A DNA stretch of 40,955 bases from Dyella_B sp035277725 (GCF_035277725.1 NZ_DATEJY010000051.1:1-40955), one strand, 5' to 3'; counted from the stretch's first letter, positions 1 to 8,795 are shown. Program-made: numbers and translations. Notes: a model not told the origin generated them from the sequence alone.

Positions 1-1863
1 TACAACACCGATGGCACCTACGCATGCGCAAGTAAAAACAGCAACGGTATCTATAACCTTTGCGCTGACGGCACCGCCAATGACGGCAAGGAAGTGCTTG
101 CGTATATTCCGGGCGCTGTATTGGCAACCATCCACAATGCCTCCACCTCGACCCTGGATTATTCCTCGGTCAATTACGCGCACAACTTCTACATGGATGC
201 CACGCCTGGCACTGGTGATTTGTTCTACAGTAACGCTTGGCATACGTGGCTAGTTAGTGGGCTCGGCGTCGGTGGCAATGCCATCTTCGCGCTTGATGTC
301 ACTGATCTTGGCGCCAACGCTTTCGGTACTGGTAGTGTGAAAGGCGAGTGGAGCACAGCCGTTACCACCACTTCATCAGGCAGCTCGGTCGCCACAACAC
401 TCGTGTGTAACAACGACACATCTACCAGCGCCTGCGGCAATGATCTAGGCCAGACAGTCGGCACTCCGCAAATCCGTCGTTTGCACAGCGGAAACTGGGC
501 GATCATTTTCGGCAATGGCTTTAACAGCGTCACGGGCCATGCGGGCATCTACGTCATGCTGGTGGATAGCAACGGCAACATCAGCGCCAGCAGCCAAAGC
601 AGCTCCAGCGTCTATTTCTTGGACACTGGCGTGGGCAGCTCAAGCAATCCCAACGGCATTGGCTATGTATCCTCTGTCGATACCGATGGCGATCACATCG
701 CCGATTACGTTTATGCGGGCGATGTTTACGGCAACATCTGGCGTTTTGACTTGACAAGTAGTAATCCTGCCAATTGGGGAGTTTCCAACTACGGCAACAG
801 TTCGGCTACGCCACTGTTCACTACGCCGCCGGTGAAGACGGTGTACACCGTTACCACGACAACCAGTAACGGCACCACGACTACCACGACATCGACACCG
901 ACGATTACCTACCTGTCACCGGTGGCACCATCGCAACAATCCACTTACGCATACGGCACCACCAGCACCACCAGTGGCAGCACCACCACTTACACAGTGA
1001 TCAGTCCTCAGCCAATAACCACCCAATTGGTCGTCGTTGCAACGACGGAGCCAACTTCAAACTCCAATACACCTTACGTGTTGGTGGAATTCGGTACCGG
1101 CTCTATCCAACCGCAATCAGTAACGTCCAGCGCCACCTATTCGAACGGACCGCAAACTCTATATGGCATTTGGGACTGGGGCATGGGCGTAGCAGGCACA
1201 GCGGGCGCAAGCTATGCCGGCCTGTCTGTAGGCGCTACTGGCACGCCTACTGCATCTTCGCCAATCAAACAAAGTTCCCTGGAACAACAGACCATTACCA
1301 GCACCACGACATCAAGCAGTTCCACGTCCACCATCTTGGGTTATCGCACGGTGAGCCAGAACACGGTGTGCATGCAAGGCTCGACGTGCGCAACGACTGA
1401 TTCGAACGGTAACCTCGTTAATACAGCCGGGACCCAGTTTGGCTGGTATCTGAACCTGCCTGCCTATAACGGCGTGTCCTGGGTCGGCGGTAGCAATCAG
1501 ACCGAACAGGTTATCTACAGCCCGATTGAGTCTGAAGGTGCGTTTATCGTGAACACGACGATTCCGGCTAACAACTCGCCGCTGAGCTGCACGGTAGTGA
1601 CAACGGCGGGCTGGACGATGGCGCTGAATCCGGCTACAGGCGGTGGGTTCACCAATTCTTTCTTCTCTACCGCAACGGGTGTTGTGATCAGCGGCTCCAT
1701 CAGCGGCATCGCACTCAGCGCAGTGGGTAGTCCGTCGGTGGTGACGGCAAAAGGTCAGCCTTATCTGGTCAACCAGACCGTTTCGGGTGTCGGTACCGTC
1801 AACCAGATCAATCCTCCGGGCGGACAAACCGGGCAGCGCTTGACATGGCTGCAATTACGCTGA
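1..1863 (+). CDS. pilY1: PilY1-like type IV pilus assembly / adhesion protein, 3' part (partial)
   Basis: The frame is open from the first base, so the 5' part lies outside the window; 620 residues are present. PilY1 proteins sit at the type IV pilus tip or cell surface and act in pilus biogenesis, adhesion and calcium-dependent control of retraction. The start of the visible part reads GKEVLAYIPGAVL, typical of the entry into the C-terminal PilY1 beta-propeller. A calcium-loop motif DTDGDHIAD (residues 227-235) is followed by YAGDVYGNIWRFD, the most conserved PilY1 signature. Residues about 275-340 are a Thr/Ser-rich low-complexity stretch, and a second one lies near residue 430. The stop is 16 bases before pilE, so the two genes are co-transcribed. 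The identity is secure; the substrate bound at the tip cannot be read from sequence. Confidence 0.93.
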   Translation, partial: YNTDGTYACASKNSNGIYNLCADGTANDGKEVLAYIPGAVLATIHNASTSTLDYSSVNYAHNFYMDATPGTGDLFYSNAWHTWLVSGLGVGGNAIFALDVTDLGANAFGTGSVKGEWSTAVTTTSSGSSVATTLVCNNDTSTSACGNDLGQTVGTPQIRRLHSGNWAIIFGNGFNSVTGHAGIYVMLVDSNGNISASSQSSSSVYFLDTGVGSSSNPNGIGYVSSVDTDGDHIADYVYAGDVYGNIWRFDLTSSNPANWGVSNYGNSSATPLFTTPPVKTVYTVTTTTSNGTTTTTTSTPTITYLSPVAPSQQSTYAYGTTSTTSGSTTTYTVISPQPITTQLVVVATTEPTSNSNTPYVLVEFGTGSIQPQSVTSSATYSNGPQTLYGIWDWGMGVAGTAGASYAGLSVGATGTPTASSPIKQSSLEQQTITSTTTSSSSTSTILGYRTVSQNTVCMQGSTCATTDSNGNLVNTAGTQFGWYLNLPAYNGVSWVGGSNQTEQVIYSPIESEGAFIVNTTIPANNSPLSCTVVTTAGWTMALNPATGGGFTNSFFSTATGVVISGSISGIALSAVGSPSVVTAKGQPYLVNQTVSGVGTVNQINPPGGQTGQRLTWLQLR

Positions 1864-1879
1864 GAAAGGAGAAGTAGCC

Positions 1880-2365
1880 ATGTCCAATGCATTTCCTCGC
1901 GTTCAATGTGCCTCAGCACGTGTAACAAGGCGCCATCAACGTGGTTTTACGCTAATCGAACTGATGATCGTCGTTGCGATCGTGGCCATATTGGCTGCGA
2001 TCGCCATTCCGCAATACCGCAAGTACGTCCAGAAATCGAACCGTGCCACTGCAAAATCGGCACTCCTGGACCTGTCGAGGCGCGAGGAAACCTACTACTC
2101 GACCAACAATAGCTATACGCTCAACTTGGTGAGCCTTGGCTATAGCAACATCACAAACAATCAGATCCAGGTACCGAACAGCAACAATCCCACCTACACC
2201 ATCGGTTTTACAGCACCCGCAACTTCAGGCAGCAGTGCAAGCAGCTATACGGCCTCAGCCACTCCTACTGGTTCGCAGACCGGTGACGGATGCGGAACCT
2301 ATTCAGTCGACTATCTGGGTAACCAACTGCCCTCCACAACGTCTGGCGGCTCCAGTTGTTGGTGA
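1880..2365 (+). CDS. pilE: Type IV minor pilin, PilE-like
   Basis: A 161-residue prepilin. The class III signal is cleaved by PilD after Gly22 (HQRG|FTLIELM), with the conserved Glu5 of the mature protein at residue 27. A hydrophobic helix follows (IVVAIVAILAAIAIPQYRKY), the N-terminal assembly helix of type IV pilins. The 22-residue leader is long for a type IVa pilin. Two cysteines near the end (DGCGTY and the final SSCW) probably form the D-region disulfide. The Ser/Thr/Asn-rich C-terminal half resembles minor pilins encoded downstream of pilY1. A strong ribosome site (aaggag, about 1865-1870) lies between the pilY1 stop and this ATG. It probably joins the priming complex at the pilus tip. 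No clear terminator follows. Confidence 0.92.
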   Translation: MSNAFPRVQCASARVTRRHQRGFTLIELMIVVAIVAILAAIAIPQYRKYVQKSNRATAKSALLDLSRREETYYSTNNSYTLNLVSLGYSNITNNQIQVPNSNNPTYTIGFTAPATSGSSASSYTASATPTGSQTGDGCGTYSVDYLGNQLPSTTSGGSSCW

Positions 2366-2489
2366 GGAAATTGAAACCGTCGTGACATTGGCGATCTACT
2401 CGCGCCATTCCTGGCAACGCCTAGGGCGTAGCCAGCCCCCTCTGTTGCGCGGATAATCGACACCCCTCGAAACCACGCAACAGCAGTCA

Positions 2490-5330
2490 ATGTTCATACC
2501 CGGTCAACGCTGGATCTCCACCGCCGAACCCGAACTCGGCCTCGGCACTGTGTTGCGCGTCGAAGGGCGCGGGGTGCAGGTGTTGTTTGCCAAGTCGGGG
2601 GTGTTGCGCCCTTATGCGGTGGATTCCGCGCCCCTGGTGCGGGCAGAGTTTCGGGCGGGGCAGCGGGTGGCGGGCAAGGGCATTGCCTTTCTGGTGGAGC
2701 GGGTGGAGGAGCGCGAGGGGCTGCTGGTTTATCGCGGCGAGGGGCGCGAGCTGCACGAGGGGCAGCTGGATGATGAGCAGAGTGTCAGCCAGGCGGATGA
2801 CCGGCTGATTGGGGGGCGTACCGATCCGGTGCCGCATTTTGAATTGCGCCTGGAAAGCCTGAAGCGCCGGGCGGAAGCGCGGCGCTCGGCGAGCTGGGGG
2901 CTGAGTTCTGCACGTATCGGCCTGGTGCCGCATCAGTTGCGCGTGGCAGGTATTGCCGCGGCACGCCGGCCGCCTCGGGTGCTGCTGGCGGATGAAGTGG
3001 GCCTCGGCAAGACGATCGAGGCGGGCATGATCATTGCGCGCCAGATTGCAGCCGGGCGCGCCTCGCGAGTATTGGTGCTGCTGCCGGACACGCTGGTGTA
3101 CCAGTGGTTCGTGGAGCTGCTGCGCCGTTTCAATCTGAGTTTTGCGATCTACGACGAGGAGCGTTGCGAGGCGCTGGAGCAATCCGGCAGCGACGCGAAT
3201 CCCTTCGAAGACGAGCAACTGGTAATTGCCGATTTCGGCTTCCTTGAGCACAACCCCAAGCGTGCCGAGCAATTGCGGCAGGCCGGCTGGGATCTGCTGG
3301 TGGTGGATGAAGCCCATCACCTGGCCTGGACACCAGAAAGTGCCAGTCCTCGCTACACCTTGGTGGAACAATTGGCCGCGACGACGGCTGGTGTGATTCT
3401 GCTGACCGCCACGCCAGAGCAGTTGGGCCGCAGCGGCCACTTCGCCCGCCTGCGCCTGCTCGATCCGCAGCGCTATCACGACCTGGATGCTTACCTCGCC
3501 GAATCGGAACACTTCCAGACGCTTTCACATATCGCCGACAAGCTGTTGGCACGCACCGCACTCCAAGCAGCGGAACTTGAGCAGTTGCGCAAGGCTTTCG
3601 AAGGCGACGCAGCGCTGCAAGCCTGCCTTGCCGACACCACCAAACCCGAACACAGCCGTGAATTGCTGGCAGCGTTGATCGACCGCCACGGCACCGGCCG
3701 CTCCATGTTTCGCAATCGCCGCGCCAGCATCGGTGGTTTTCCGAGGCGTGTGCCGGCGTGGGAACTGGTCGATGCGGAACGGCTGGATGAAGTCGCGCGC
3801 CAAGCCTTGCTGGTGGAATTCCATGCGGACATCCAGCAACCGATGCCGGTGCTCGAGCTGGATTATGCGAATGATCCGCGCATCGACACGCTGGTCGCGC
3901 TGCTCGATCGCTATCCGCAAGACAAGTTCCTGCTGATTTGCCGCAGCCAAGCCAAGGTGCTGGCCCTGGAAGAAGCCTTGCGCACGCGCACCGGCGCGGG
4001 CATTGCGCGTTTCCATGAAGGCTTGGGTATCGTGCAGCGCGATCGCAATGCCGCCTACTTTGCGCAACCGGATGGCGCACGCCTGCTGATCTGTTCGGAG
4101 ATCGGTTCGGAGGGTCGCAATTTCCAGTTCGCGCATCGCCTGGTGCTATGGGATCTGCCGCTCGATCCGGATCTGCTTGAGCAGCGCATCGGTCGCCTCG
4201 ATCGCATCGGGCAGAAGCACGACATCAGCATCCATATCATTGCCGCGCCCGATAGCGCGCAGCATGTGCTGGCGCGTTGGTATGACGAAGGCATCGATGC
4301 GTTCCGCACCAGTCCAGCCGATGGCCGTGAATTGCTGCGCCGTTTTGGCGAAACCTTGGCGAAGCTGGCCGAAGAACATGCGCGTGGCGATGACCAGCGC
4401 GACCAGGAACTGGACGTATTGCTGGCCGAAACGCGCGCCGCACACGAACAGATGGCCGAGTTGATTCGCGCTGGCCGCGATCATCTGCTTGAGTTGGCGG
4501 CGAGCCGCGACCTGCATGCGGATGAGTTGGCGCAGGCATTCCGCCGTGAAGATGATGATCCTTCGCGCGATGCGTTCCAGCAACGCTTGCTGGAATCCTT
4601 CGGCATTCACGCGGAAGAACTCAGCGCCAACGTGTTGCTGCTCGATCCGCAATATCTCTCCACCGATGCCCTGCCCGGCTTTGCCGAAGGCCCGGTGTCG
4701 GTCACGTGCTCGCGCGAGGTGGCGCTTGCGCGTGAGGAGTTGCCGCTGTTGCGCCTGGATCATCCGATGATCGCCGGCGCGATCGATCTGGTGCTTTCCA
4801 ACGAACGCGGCAATGCCACCTTCATGGTGGATGACGCGCTACCGCCACGTAACGCGTTATTGCAGGCGGTCTATGTATTGGAATGCGTCGCCGAGCGCAG
4901 CCTGGATGCGGAACGCTTCCTGCCCACGCAGCCGATCGTGGCAACCATCGATACCAAGCTCACCGAGCGTCCCAGCTTTCAGCCCAGCGATATGGCAGTG
5001 CGCAAAGCGGGGGACCGCACGATTGAAGTGCCGCGCTATCGCAAGTTCCTCGCCAAGCTGGTGCCGCCGATGCTGGAAAAGGCCGAGGCCGCCGCAAGCT
5101 TGCGTGCGCAAACCAGCATGACTGCCGCGCTGACCGAAGCCAAGGAAACGCTGGATGCGGAAGTGGCGCGCCTGCATGCGCTGCGTGCGGTGAATCCGTC
5201 GATAAGCGAGGCAGAGATCGCGCGAGTGGAAGAAGAACGTGCGGCATTGCTGGCTGCATTGCCGCAGGCGCGGTTGCGCTTGGATGCGGTGCGGTTCGTG
5301 GTGAGCCCGGATTTTTTAGCCTTACGCTGA
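2490..5330 (+). CDS. rapA: RNA polymerase-associated SWI2/SNF2 ATPase RapA (HepA)
   Basis: A 946-residue protein, close to the 968 residues of E. coli RapA. RapA binds RNA polymerase and uses ATP hydrolysis to recycle it from stalled or post-termination complexes. An N-terminal tandem Tudor-like region (about 1-110, MFIPGQRWIS start) precedes the ATPase. The Walker A region DEVGLGKTIEAG (168-179) has Lys174; the Walker B/DEAH box is DEAHH (273-277); LLTATPEQLG is motif III. The second RecA lobe carries SEIGSEGRNFQFAH and QRIGRLDRIGQ. The C-terminal third is the RapA-specific domain. It stands alone with its own start after a 124-base gap behind pilE, and its stop lies two bases before a palindromic repeat pair. 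Recognition is strong throughout the length. Confidence 0.96.
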   Translation: MFIPGQRWISTAEPELGLGTVLRVEGRGVQVLFAKSGVLRPYAVDSAPLVRAEFRAGQRVAGKGIAFLVERVEEREGLLVYRGEGRELHEGQLDDEQSVSQADDRLIGGRTDPVPHFELRLESLKRRAEARRSASWGLSSARIGLVPHQLRVAGIAAARRPPRVLLADEVGLGKTIEAGMIIARQIAAGRASRVLVLLPDTLVYQWFVELLRRFNLSFAIYDEERCEALEQSGSDANPFEDEQLVIADFGFLEHNPKRAEQLRQAGWDLLVVDEAHHLAWTPESASPRYTLVEQLAATTAGVILLTATPEQLGRSGHFARLRLLDPQRYHDLDAYLAESEHFQTLSHIADKLLARTALQAAELEQLRKAFEGDAALQACLADTTKPEHSRELLAALIDRHGTGRSMFRNRRASIGGFPRRVPAWELVDAERLDEVARQALLVEFHADIQQPMPVLELDYANDPRIDTLVALLDRYPQDKFLLICRSQAKVLALEEALRTRTGAGIARFHEGLGIVQRDRNAAYFAQPDGARLLICSEIGSEGRNFQFAHRLVLWDLPLDPDLLEQRIGRLDRIGQKHDISIHIIAAPDSAQHVLARWYDEGIDAFRTSPADGRELLRRFGETLAKLAEEHARGDDQRDQELDVLLAETRAAHEQMAELIRAGRDHLLELAASRDLHADELAQAFRREDDDPSRDAFQQRLLESFGIHAEELSANVLLLDPQYLSTDALPGFAEGPVSVTCSREVALAREELPLLRLDHPMIAGAIDLVLSNERGNATFMVDDALPPRNALLQAVYVLECVAERSLDAERFLPTQPIVATIDTKLTERPSFQPSDMAVRKAGDRTIEVPRYRKFLAKLVPPMLEKAEAAASLRAQTSMTAALTEAKETLDAEVARLHALRAVNPSISEAEIARVEEERAALLAALPQARLRLDAVRFVVSPDFLALR

Positions 5331-5331
5331 T

Positions 5332-5406
5332 GTAGGTTGGGGTGCGAACCCCAACATCACGATACTCAATCAACGCGACCATGTTGGGGTTCGCACCCCA
5401 ACCTAC
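5332..5406. repeat. REP-like inverted pair (family 1) between convergent genes
   Basis: Two 26-base arms (5332-5357 and 5381-5406) are perfect reverse complements, separated by 23 bases. Each arm is itself a hairpin: TTGGGG, a short loop, then CCCCAA. This is the layout of a BIME, two REP units head to head. It fills the gap between rapA and the permease gene; the permease stop codon (5403-5405) lies inside the right arm. It may act as a bidirectional transcript end or mRNA-protecting structure. The same unit recurs at 12690 and 15966. Confidence 0.9.
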
Positions 5407-6767
5407 GCATTTGCGTCGGCAACGGCCAGGCGCATCTTGCGTCCGATGCCGAACACGAAGTACGCCACCGTCAGCAGCACTACCCACGCCGCGCCTACAT
5501 ACAAGGCCACGCGCGTATCCGGGTGATAACCGAGCATAACCAGCACGAACATCAAAAACGCCAGGCAGATAGCACTGGTCAATGGCCAGCCGCGCAGCGG
5601 AAATGCCGTCTTGCCAAAGCGTCGGCGAAAACTGAAGTGCGCAATCAGCACCATCGACCACGTCCACACGGTGTTGAACGAGAGAATCGACATCATCATC
5701 TCGAAGATGCGCTTGGGCAGCTCGTAATTGAGCACTACGCCGAACAGCAAGCATGCCAGCGTAACCAATACGCCACGAACCGGCACGCCATGGTCGCTCA
5801 CCCTGGCCAGGAACGCCGGCGCCTGTCCTTTGTTGGCCAGGCTGTAGAGCATGCGGCTGCCGCTGAACGTGGTGCTGTTGAAGCCTGACAACGCCGCAGT
5901 AATCAACACGAAATTGATGATGCCCGCGGCTTGCGCAATACCCAGCTTGTCGAAGGTGGTAACGAACGGGCTGCCCTGCGTGCCGATCTGGTTCCACGGG
6001 TAAATCGCCATGATCACGAACAGCGCGCCCACGTAGAAAATCAGAATGCGCCACAGCACCGAATTGACGGCGCGCGGAATGGTGCGCTCCGGCTGCGAAG
6101 CTTCGCCCGCCGCCATGCCCACCGTTTCGATACCGCCGAACGAAAACACTACGACCGGTAGTGCCAACACCATGCCCACGAATCCATTGGGGAACCACCC
6201 GCCATGGCTCCACAAATTGGAAAGACCCACCGCGTGGCCGCCATTGCCCCAGCCCAGCCAGATCATGCCCGCACCGCCCAGGATCATCAGCACCACGGTC
6301 ACCACCTTGATCATGGTGAACCAGAATTCCATTTCGCCGTATACCTTCACGGCCATGAGATTCAATGAGCCGATCATCACCACGCTGCCGAGTACCCAGA
6401 TCCACTGCGGCAAGTCGGGAAACCATTGCTTCATGTAAATGCCGACGCCGGTGCTCTCGGCCATGCCGACGCCCACCATCAGCAGCCAGTAGTTCCAGCC
6501 GGTCACGTAGCCGGCGAACGGACCCAGGTAGCGATGCGCGTAGCTGCTGAACGATCCGGCGACCGGATCGTGCACGGCCATTTCGCCGAGCGCGCGCATG
6601 ATGATGAAGATCATCAGGCCACCGAACATGTACGCGAACAACACCGAGGGGCCGGCCAACTGGATGGTGCTGGCCGAGCCGAGGAACAGGCCCGTGCCGA
6701 TGGCCATGCCCAGCGCCATGAAGGTGATGTGGCGCGGCATCAGCCGGCGCTGCAGGTGTTGCGTCAT
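5403..6767 (-). CDS. Amino-acid permease, AAT family of the APC superfamily
   Basis: A 454-residue inner-membrane protein with about 12 predicted helices. It opens with the family signature around residues 10-40 (MALGMAIGTGLFLGSA), the discontinuous TM1 substrate site of AAT transporters. Further markers are GGIETVGMAAGEA, where the Glu is conserved in TM6, and SRMLYSLANKGQAP. The family imports amino acids with protons; the style is near ProY, AnsP or histidine permeases, but specificity cannot be read. It lies 26 bases downstream of the rhomboid gene and is probably co-transcribed with it. The stop codon TAG is contributed by the palindromic repeat at 5332-5406. Confidence 0.88.
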   Translation of the reverse strand: MTQHLQRRLMPRHITFMALGMAIGTGLFLGSASTIQLAGPSVLFAYMFGGLMIFIIMRALGEMAVHDPVAGSFSSYAHRYLGPFAGYVTGWNYWLLMVGVGMAESTGVGIYMKQWFPDLPQWIWVLGSVVMIGSLNLMAVKVYGEMEFWFTMIKVVTVVLMILGGAGMIWLGWGNGGHAVGLSNLWSHGGWFPNGFVGMVLALPVVVFSFGGIETVGMAAGEASQPERTIPRAVNSVLWRILIFYVGALFVIMAIYPWNQIGTQGSPFVTTFDKLGIAQAAGIINFVLITAALSGFNSTTFSGSRMLYSLANKGQAPAFLARVSDHGVPVRGVLVTLACLLFGVVLNYELPKRIFEMMMSILSFNTVWTWSMVLIAHFSFRRRFGKTAFPLRGWPLTSAICLAFLMFVLVMLGYHPDTRVALYVGAAWVVLLTVAYFVFGIGRKMRLAVADANA

Positions 6768-6793
6768 GTGTTCCCGCCCTTATGGATTTTTGT

Positions 6794-7447
6794 TCAGCGC
6801 ATCAAACGGCGTTTAGGTTTAATTGGAAACTTGCCGCGCCAATATTCGATCATCAAGAAGCCGCCCAGCATACCGCCAAGGTGGGCGAAATGGGCAACGT
6901 TCGCCTGCCACCCACCGACGCCAAGCACCAGTTCCACCCCGCCATACAGGATGACGAACAACCACGCAGGAATGGGAATCGGCAGGAAAATCAGCATCAG
7001 CCGCTCGTGCGGGTAAAGCATGCCGAACGCCAGCAATAGCCCGAAGATGGCGCCGGATGCGCCAAGCGTAGGCTCGAAGCCGTGCGTGAAGTACTTCACC
7101 ACCAGCAGTTGCGTCAGTGCGGCGGTGATCAGGCAGACGAAGTAATAAAGCAGAAAGGGACGTGGGCCGAAGGTCTGCTCGATCGCGCCGCCAAACATGT
7201 ACAGCGCGAACATGTTGAAGAAGATGTGCTGGATGCTGCCGTGCATGAAGCCGTAGGTCACCAGCTGCCATGGCCGAAAGCCGATGGCCGTAACGCTGCC
7301 GTCCGGGAGCTGGGCCATCTGGTCCGGTCCCCATGGCCATAGCGCGAAGTGCGCGAGCAAGGTCGCATGCATCATCTGCTGCAGCAGGAACACTACGATG
7401 TTGGCGATGAGCAGGTAGAGCGTGATGGGCGGCAGGCGGGTCGGCAT
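6794..7447 (-). CDS. Rhomboid family intramembrane serine protease
   Basis: A 217-residue membrane protein with six predicted helices. Catalytic features are visible: HxxxN in the oxyanion region (QHIFFNMF, His74 and Asn78), the nucleophile Ser131 in GASGAIFG, and the catalytic His189 in AHLGG. Rhomboids cleave transmembrane substrates within the bilayer. It is the short bacterial form without an extra cytoplasmic domain. It heads a two-gene unit with the permease 26 bases downstream. The ATG at 7447 is preferred because it starts just before the first helix (ITLYLLIANIVVF). Its substrate is unknown. Confidence 0.92.
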   Translation of the reverse strand: MPTRLPPITLYLLIANIVVFLLQQMMHATLLAHFALWPWGPDQMAQLPDGSVTAIGFRPWQLVTYGFMHGSIQHIFFNMFALYMFGGAIEQTFGPRPFLLYYFVCLITAALTQLLVVKYFTHGFEPTLGASGAIFGLLLAFGMLYPHERLMLIFLPIPIPAWLFVILYGGVELVLGVGGWQANVAHFAHLGGMLGGFLMIEYWRGKFPIKPKRRLMR

Positions 7448-7477
7448 GGAGATGCGCTATCTGGATGCACTGGGCAC

Positions 7478-7507
7478 GTAGGTTGGGTTGGCGCAGCGTA
7501 ACCCAAC
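7478..7507. repeat. Single REP-like hairpin, family 1 variant
   Basis: A gtaggttgggtt stretch followed by aacccaac forms a short hairpin (GTTGGGTT / AACCCAAC). It is a divergent relative of the 5332 element and resembles the one at 33248-33270. It lies upstream of the rhomboid gene in the 7448-7810 gap, which otherwise holds the family 3 pair (7611-7702) and a terminator. Confidence 0.65.
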
Positions 7508-7610
7508 GGTTGTTGCCAAACGCGGCGGTGTTGCTGGGTTGCTGCCCTAAGCCAAGCCAACAGTCATGCAGCACGGCAACGGCCGTCATGGTGAAAGTCG
7601 CTTCCATTAC

Positions 7611-7702
7611 CGCCGCCCCGGCGAACGCCGGGGCCTAGTGTCTTAGCTTTTGAGGTATCCCCAACAAAGTCGCTGGGCTCCGGCGTTCGCCGGGGCGACG
7701 GT
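7611..7702. repeat. GC-rich inverted repeat pair (family 3 variant)
   Basis: The left arm (about 7611-7635, core CCCCGGCGAACGCCGGGG) and right arm (about 7675-7702, core CCGGCGTTCGCCGGGG) are near-perfect reverse complements about 40 bases apart. Each arm is itself palindromic. The layout matches the pairs at 19507, 21136 and 39974, with a more GC-rich stem. There is no coding signal in the surrounding 363-base gap. Confidence 0.75.
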
Positions 7703-7759
7703 TCAGAGAGCGCCCACACTTTCACGGCAACCTGCCTGCGTACAGCACATGCAAGCCAT

Positions 7760-7787
7760 AAAAAAAGGCCACCCGCAGGTGGCCTTT
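7760..7787 (-). terminator. Rho-independent terminator of the NlpC/P60 gene
   Basis: The stem GGCCACC (7767-7773) pairs with GGTGGCC (7778-7784) around a 4-base loop. On the minus strand it is followed by seven T (complement of 7760-7766). It sits 24 bases past the stop of the minus-strand NlpC/P60 gene. The opposite side has only three T, so it is mainly a minus-strand terminator. Confidence 0.9.
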
Positions 7788-7810
7788 CACAGTCGTCATT
7801 TACCGGAAAA

Positions 7811-8539
7811 TCAACCGTTGTGCGTACCAGCGTCGATCTGCGCCATGGCTTCCGGACGACGGGCGCCAGCAAAGCGCTTGGCCCAGTAGCTGTCGGAGAG
7901 ATTGTCCACGCGCACGGACTCGCCACGGCGCGGAGAATGGATGAAGCGGCCTTCGCCGATATAGATCGCCACATGCGAGATGCGGCCCTTGCCATGGCGG
8001 CCACCGGCGGTGCGGAAGAACACCAGGTCGCCCGGCTTCATGTCGTCGCGGTGGATGATCTTGCCGACCAGATATTGCGAAGCGGAGTTGCTCGGCAGCT
8101 GCAAGCCGATGGCACGTTCAAACACATAGCGAACGAAGCCGCTGCAATCGAAACCGGTGGAGGGGTCGCGGCCACCGCGCACATAACGCACGTGGCGCAG
8201 CTCCATGGCCAGGCCGATCAGCATGTCGCGCAGGCCCTGGCTGGTTTTGGCGTCGCTGAACTGGGCCGAGGTGTCGCTATCGTCATCCGACGTCGCGGCA
8301 GCATCGTCGGCGGTGTTGGTCTTGGCAGACGTTACGGTAGCGAAGGGAAGCTGGGTGGGGAGCGTGGACTGCGCCATGGCGACCGCAGGGGTAAACGCGG
8401 CCAGCGGACTCATCAATGCGGTAGAAAACTTTCCGGAAACCTGGGCCTGAATGCTGCTGCTAGCGTCAGCGGCGAAAGCGGTGCCTGAAAAGCACATAGC
8501 CGTGGCAAGCGCGGCGAGTACAAGTCGCGTGTTTGGCAT
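7811..8539 (-). CDS. Exported NlpC/P60 (C40) family cell-wall peptidase
   Basis: A 242-residue protein with an N-terminal signal peptide (MPNTRLVLAALATAMCFSG, cleavage near AFA-AD). A low-complexity linker rich in Ala, Thr and Asp (about 70-95) precedes the C-terminal NlpC/P60 domain. The catalytic Cys132 is in FDCSGFVRY, His189 in RISHVAIYIG, and a third polar residue His201 in FIHSPRRG. The family hydrolyses peptide bonds in peptidoglycan stems, typically gamma-D-Glu-diamino acid bonds. It is monocistronic, ending in a clear terminator, and is preceded by 256 non-coding bases with strong pairing potential, so control at the RNA level is possible. The exact bond cleaved is not known. Confidence 0.92.
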   Translation of the reverse strand: MPNTRLVLAALATAMCFSGTAFAADASSSIQAQVSGKFSTALMSPLAAFTPAVAMAQSTLPTQLPFATVTSAKTNTADDAAATSDDDSDTSAQFSDAKTSQGLRDMLIGLAMELRHVRYVRGGRDPSTGFDCSGFVRYVFERAIGLQLPSNSASQYLVGKIIHRDDMKPGDLVFFRTAGGRHGKGRISHVAIYIGEGRFIHSPRRGESVRVDNLSDSYWAKRFAGARRPEAMAQIDAGTHNG

Positions 8540-8556
8540 TCGGTGGTCTCTGGGCG

Positions 8557-8648
8557 GTTACCAATCCGGCCGTCGCCCCCTGCGGCGGCCGTGACGAAGG
8601 GGTGAAAGTAACAAAGCCCACCTGCCGACATGTTCGGATGGGGTTAAC
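8557..8648 (-). ncRNA. Candidate structured 5' leader of the NlpC/P60 gene
   Basis: On the minus strand GTTAACCCCATCCG (complement of 8635-8648) can pair with CGGATTGGTAAC (complement of 8557-8568), closing a domain of about 92 nt. Inside are a GGTG/CACC hairpin and a stronger hairpin built on CGGCCG...CGGCCG. The domain ends 18 bases before the ATG at 8539. The pairing is seen in sequence; that it forms an RNA element or switch is inference. I do not recognise a known riboswitch class. Confidence 0.4.
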
Positions 8649-8736
8649 TGAACCCCGTCGTTCGAAAAATCGAATGACGCCCCGTCGCCGCTCCAACCAC
8701 TTGATCCACAAAACTTTTCTTTAGAAACTAGGGTTT

Positions 8737-8780
8737 ACCTGTAAGCGTGCACCTCAAAATTTTTCGGAACATTTACAGGT
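8737..8780. promoter_or_regulatory. Inverted repeat ACCTGTAA / TTACAGGT
   Basis: ACCTGTAA (8737-8744) and TTACAGGT (8773-8780) are perfect inverted 8-mers, separated by 28 bases of AT-rich sequence. The site lies between the yggS stop and the NlpC gene, where an NlpC promoter is expected. It could be an operator or an mRNA hairpin. No T-run follows, so it is not a classical terminator. Confidence 0.35.
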
Positions 8781-8795
8781 TTTGCAGGCGAAGTC

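Noticed and set aside
4960..6426. Long minus-strand frame overlapping rapA and the permease
   Set aside because: It uses the wrong frame of the permease gene and crosses the repeat at 5332-5406; no recognisable protein.
8540..8795. ydaO/c-di-AMP riboswitch upstream of the NlpC gene
   Set aside because: The gene type fits, but I could not find the conserved ydaO sequence boxes; kept only as an unclassified structured leader.
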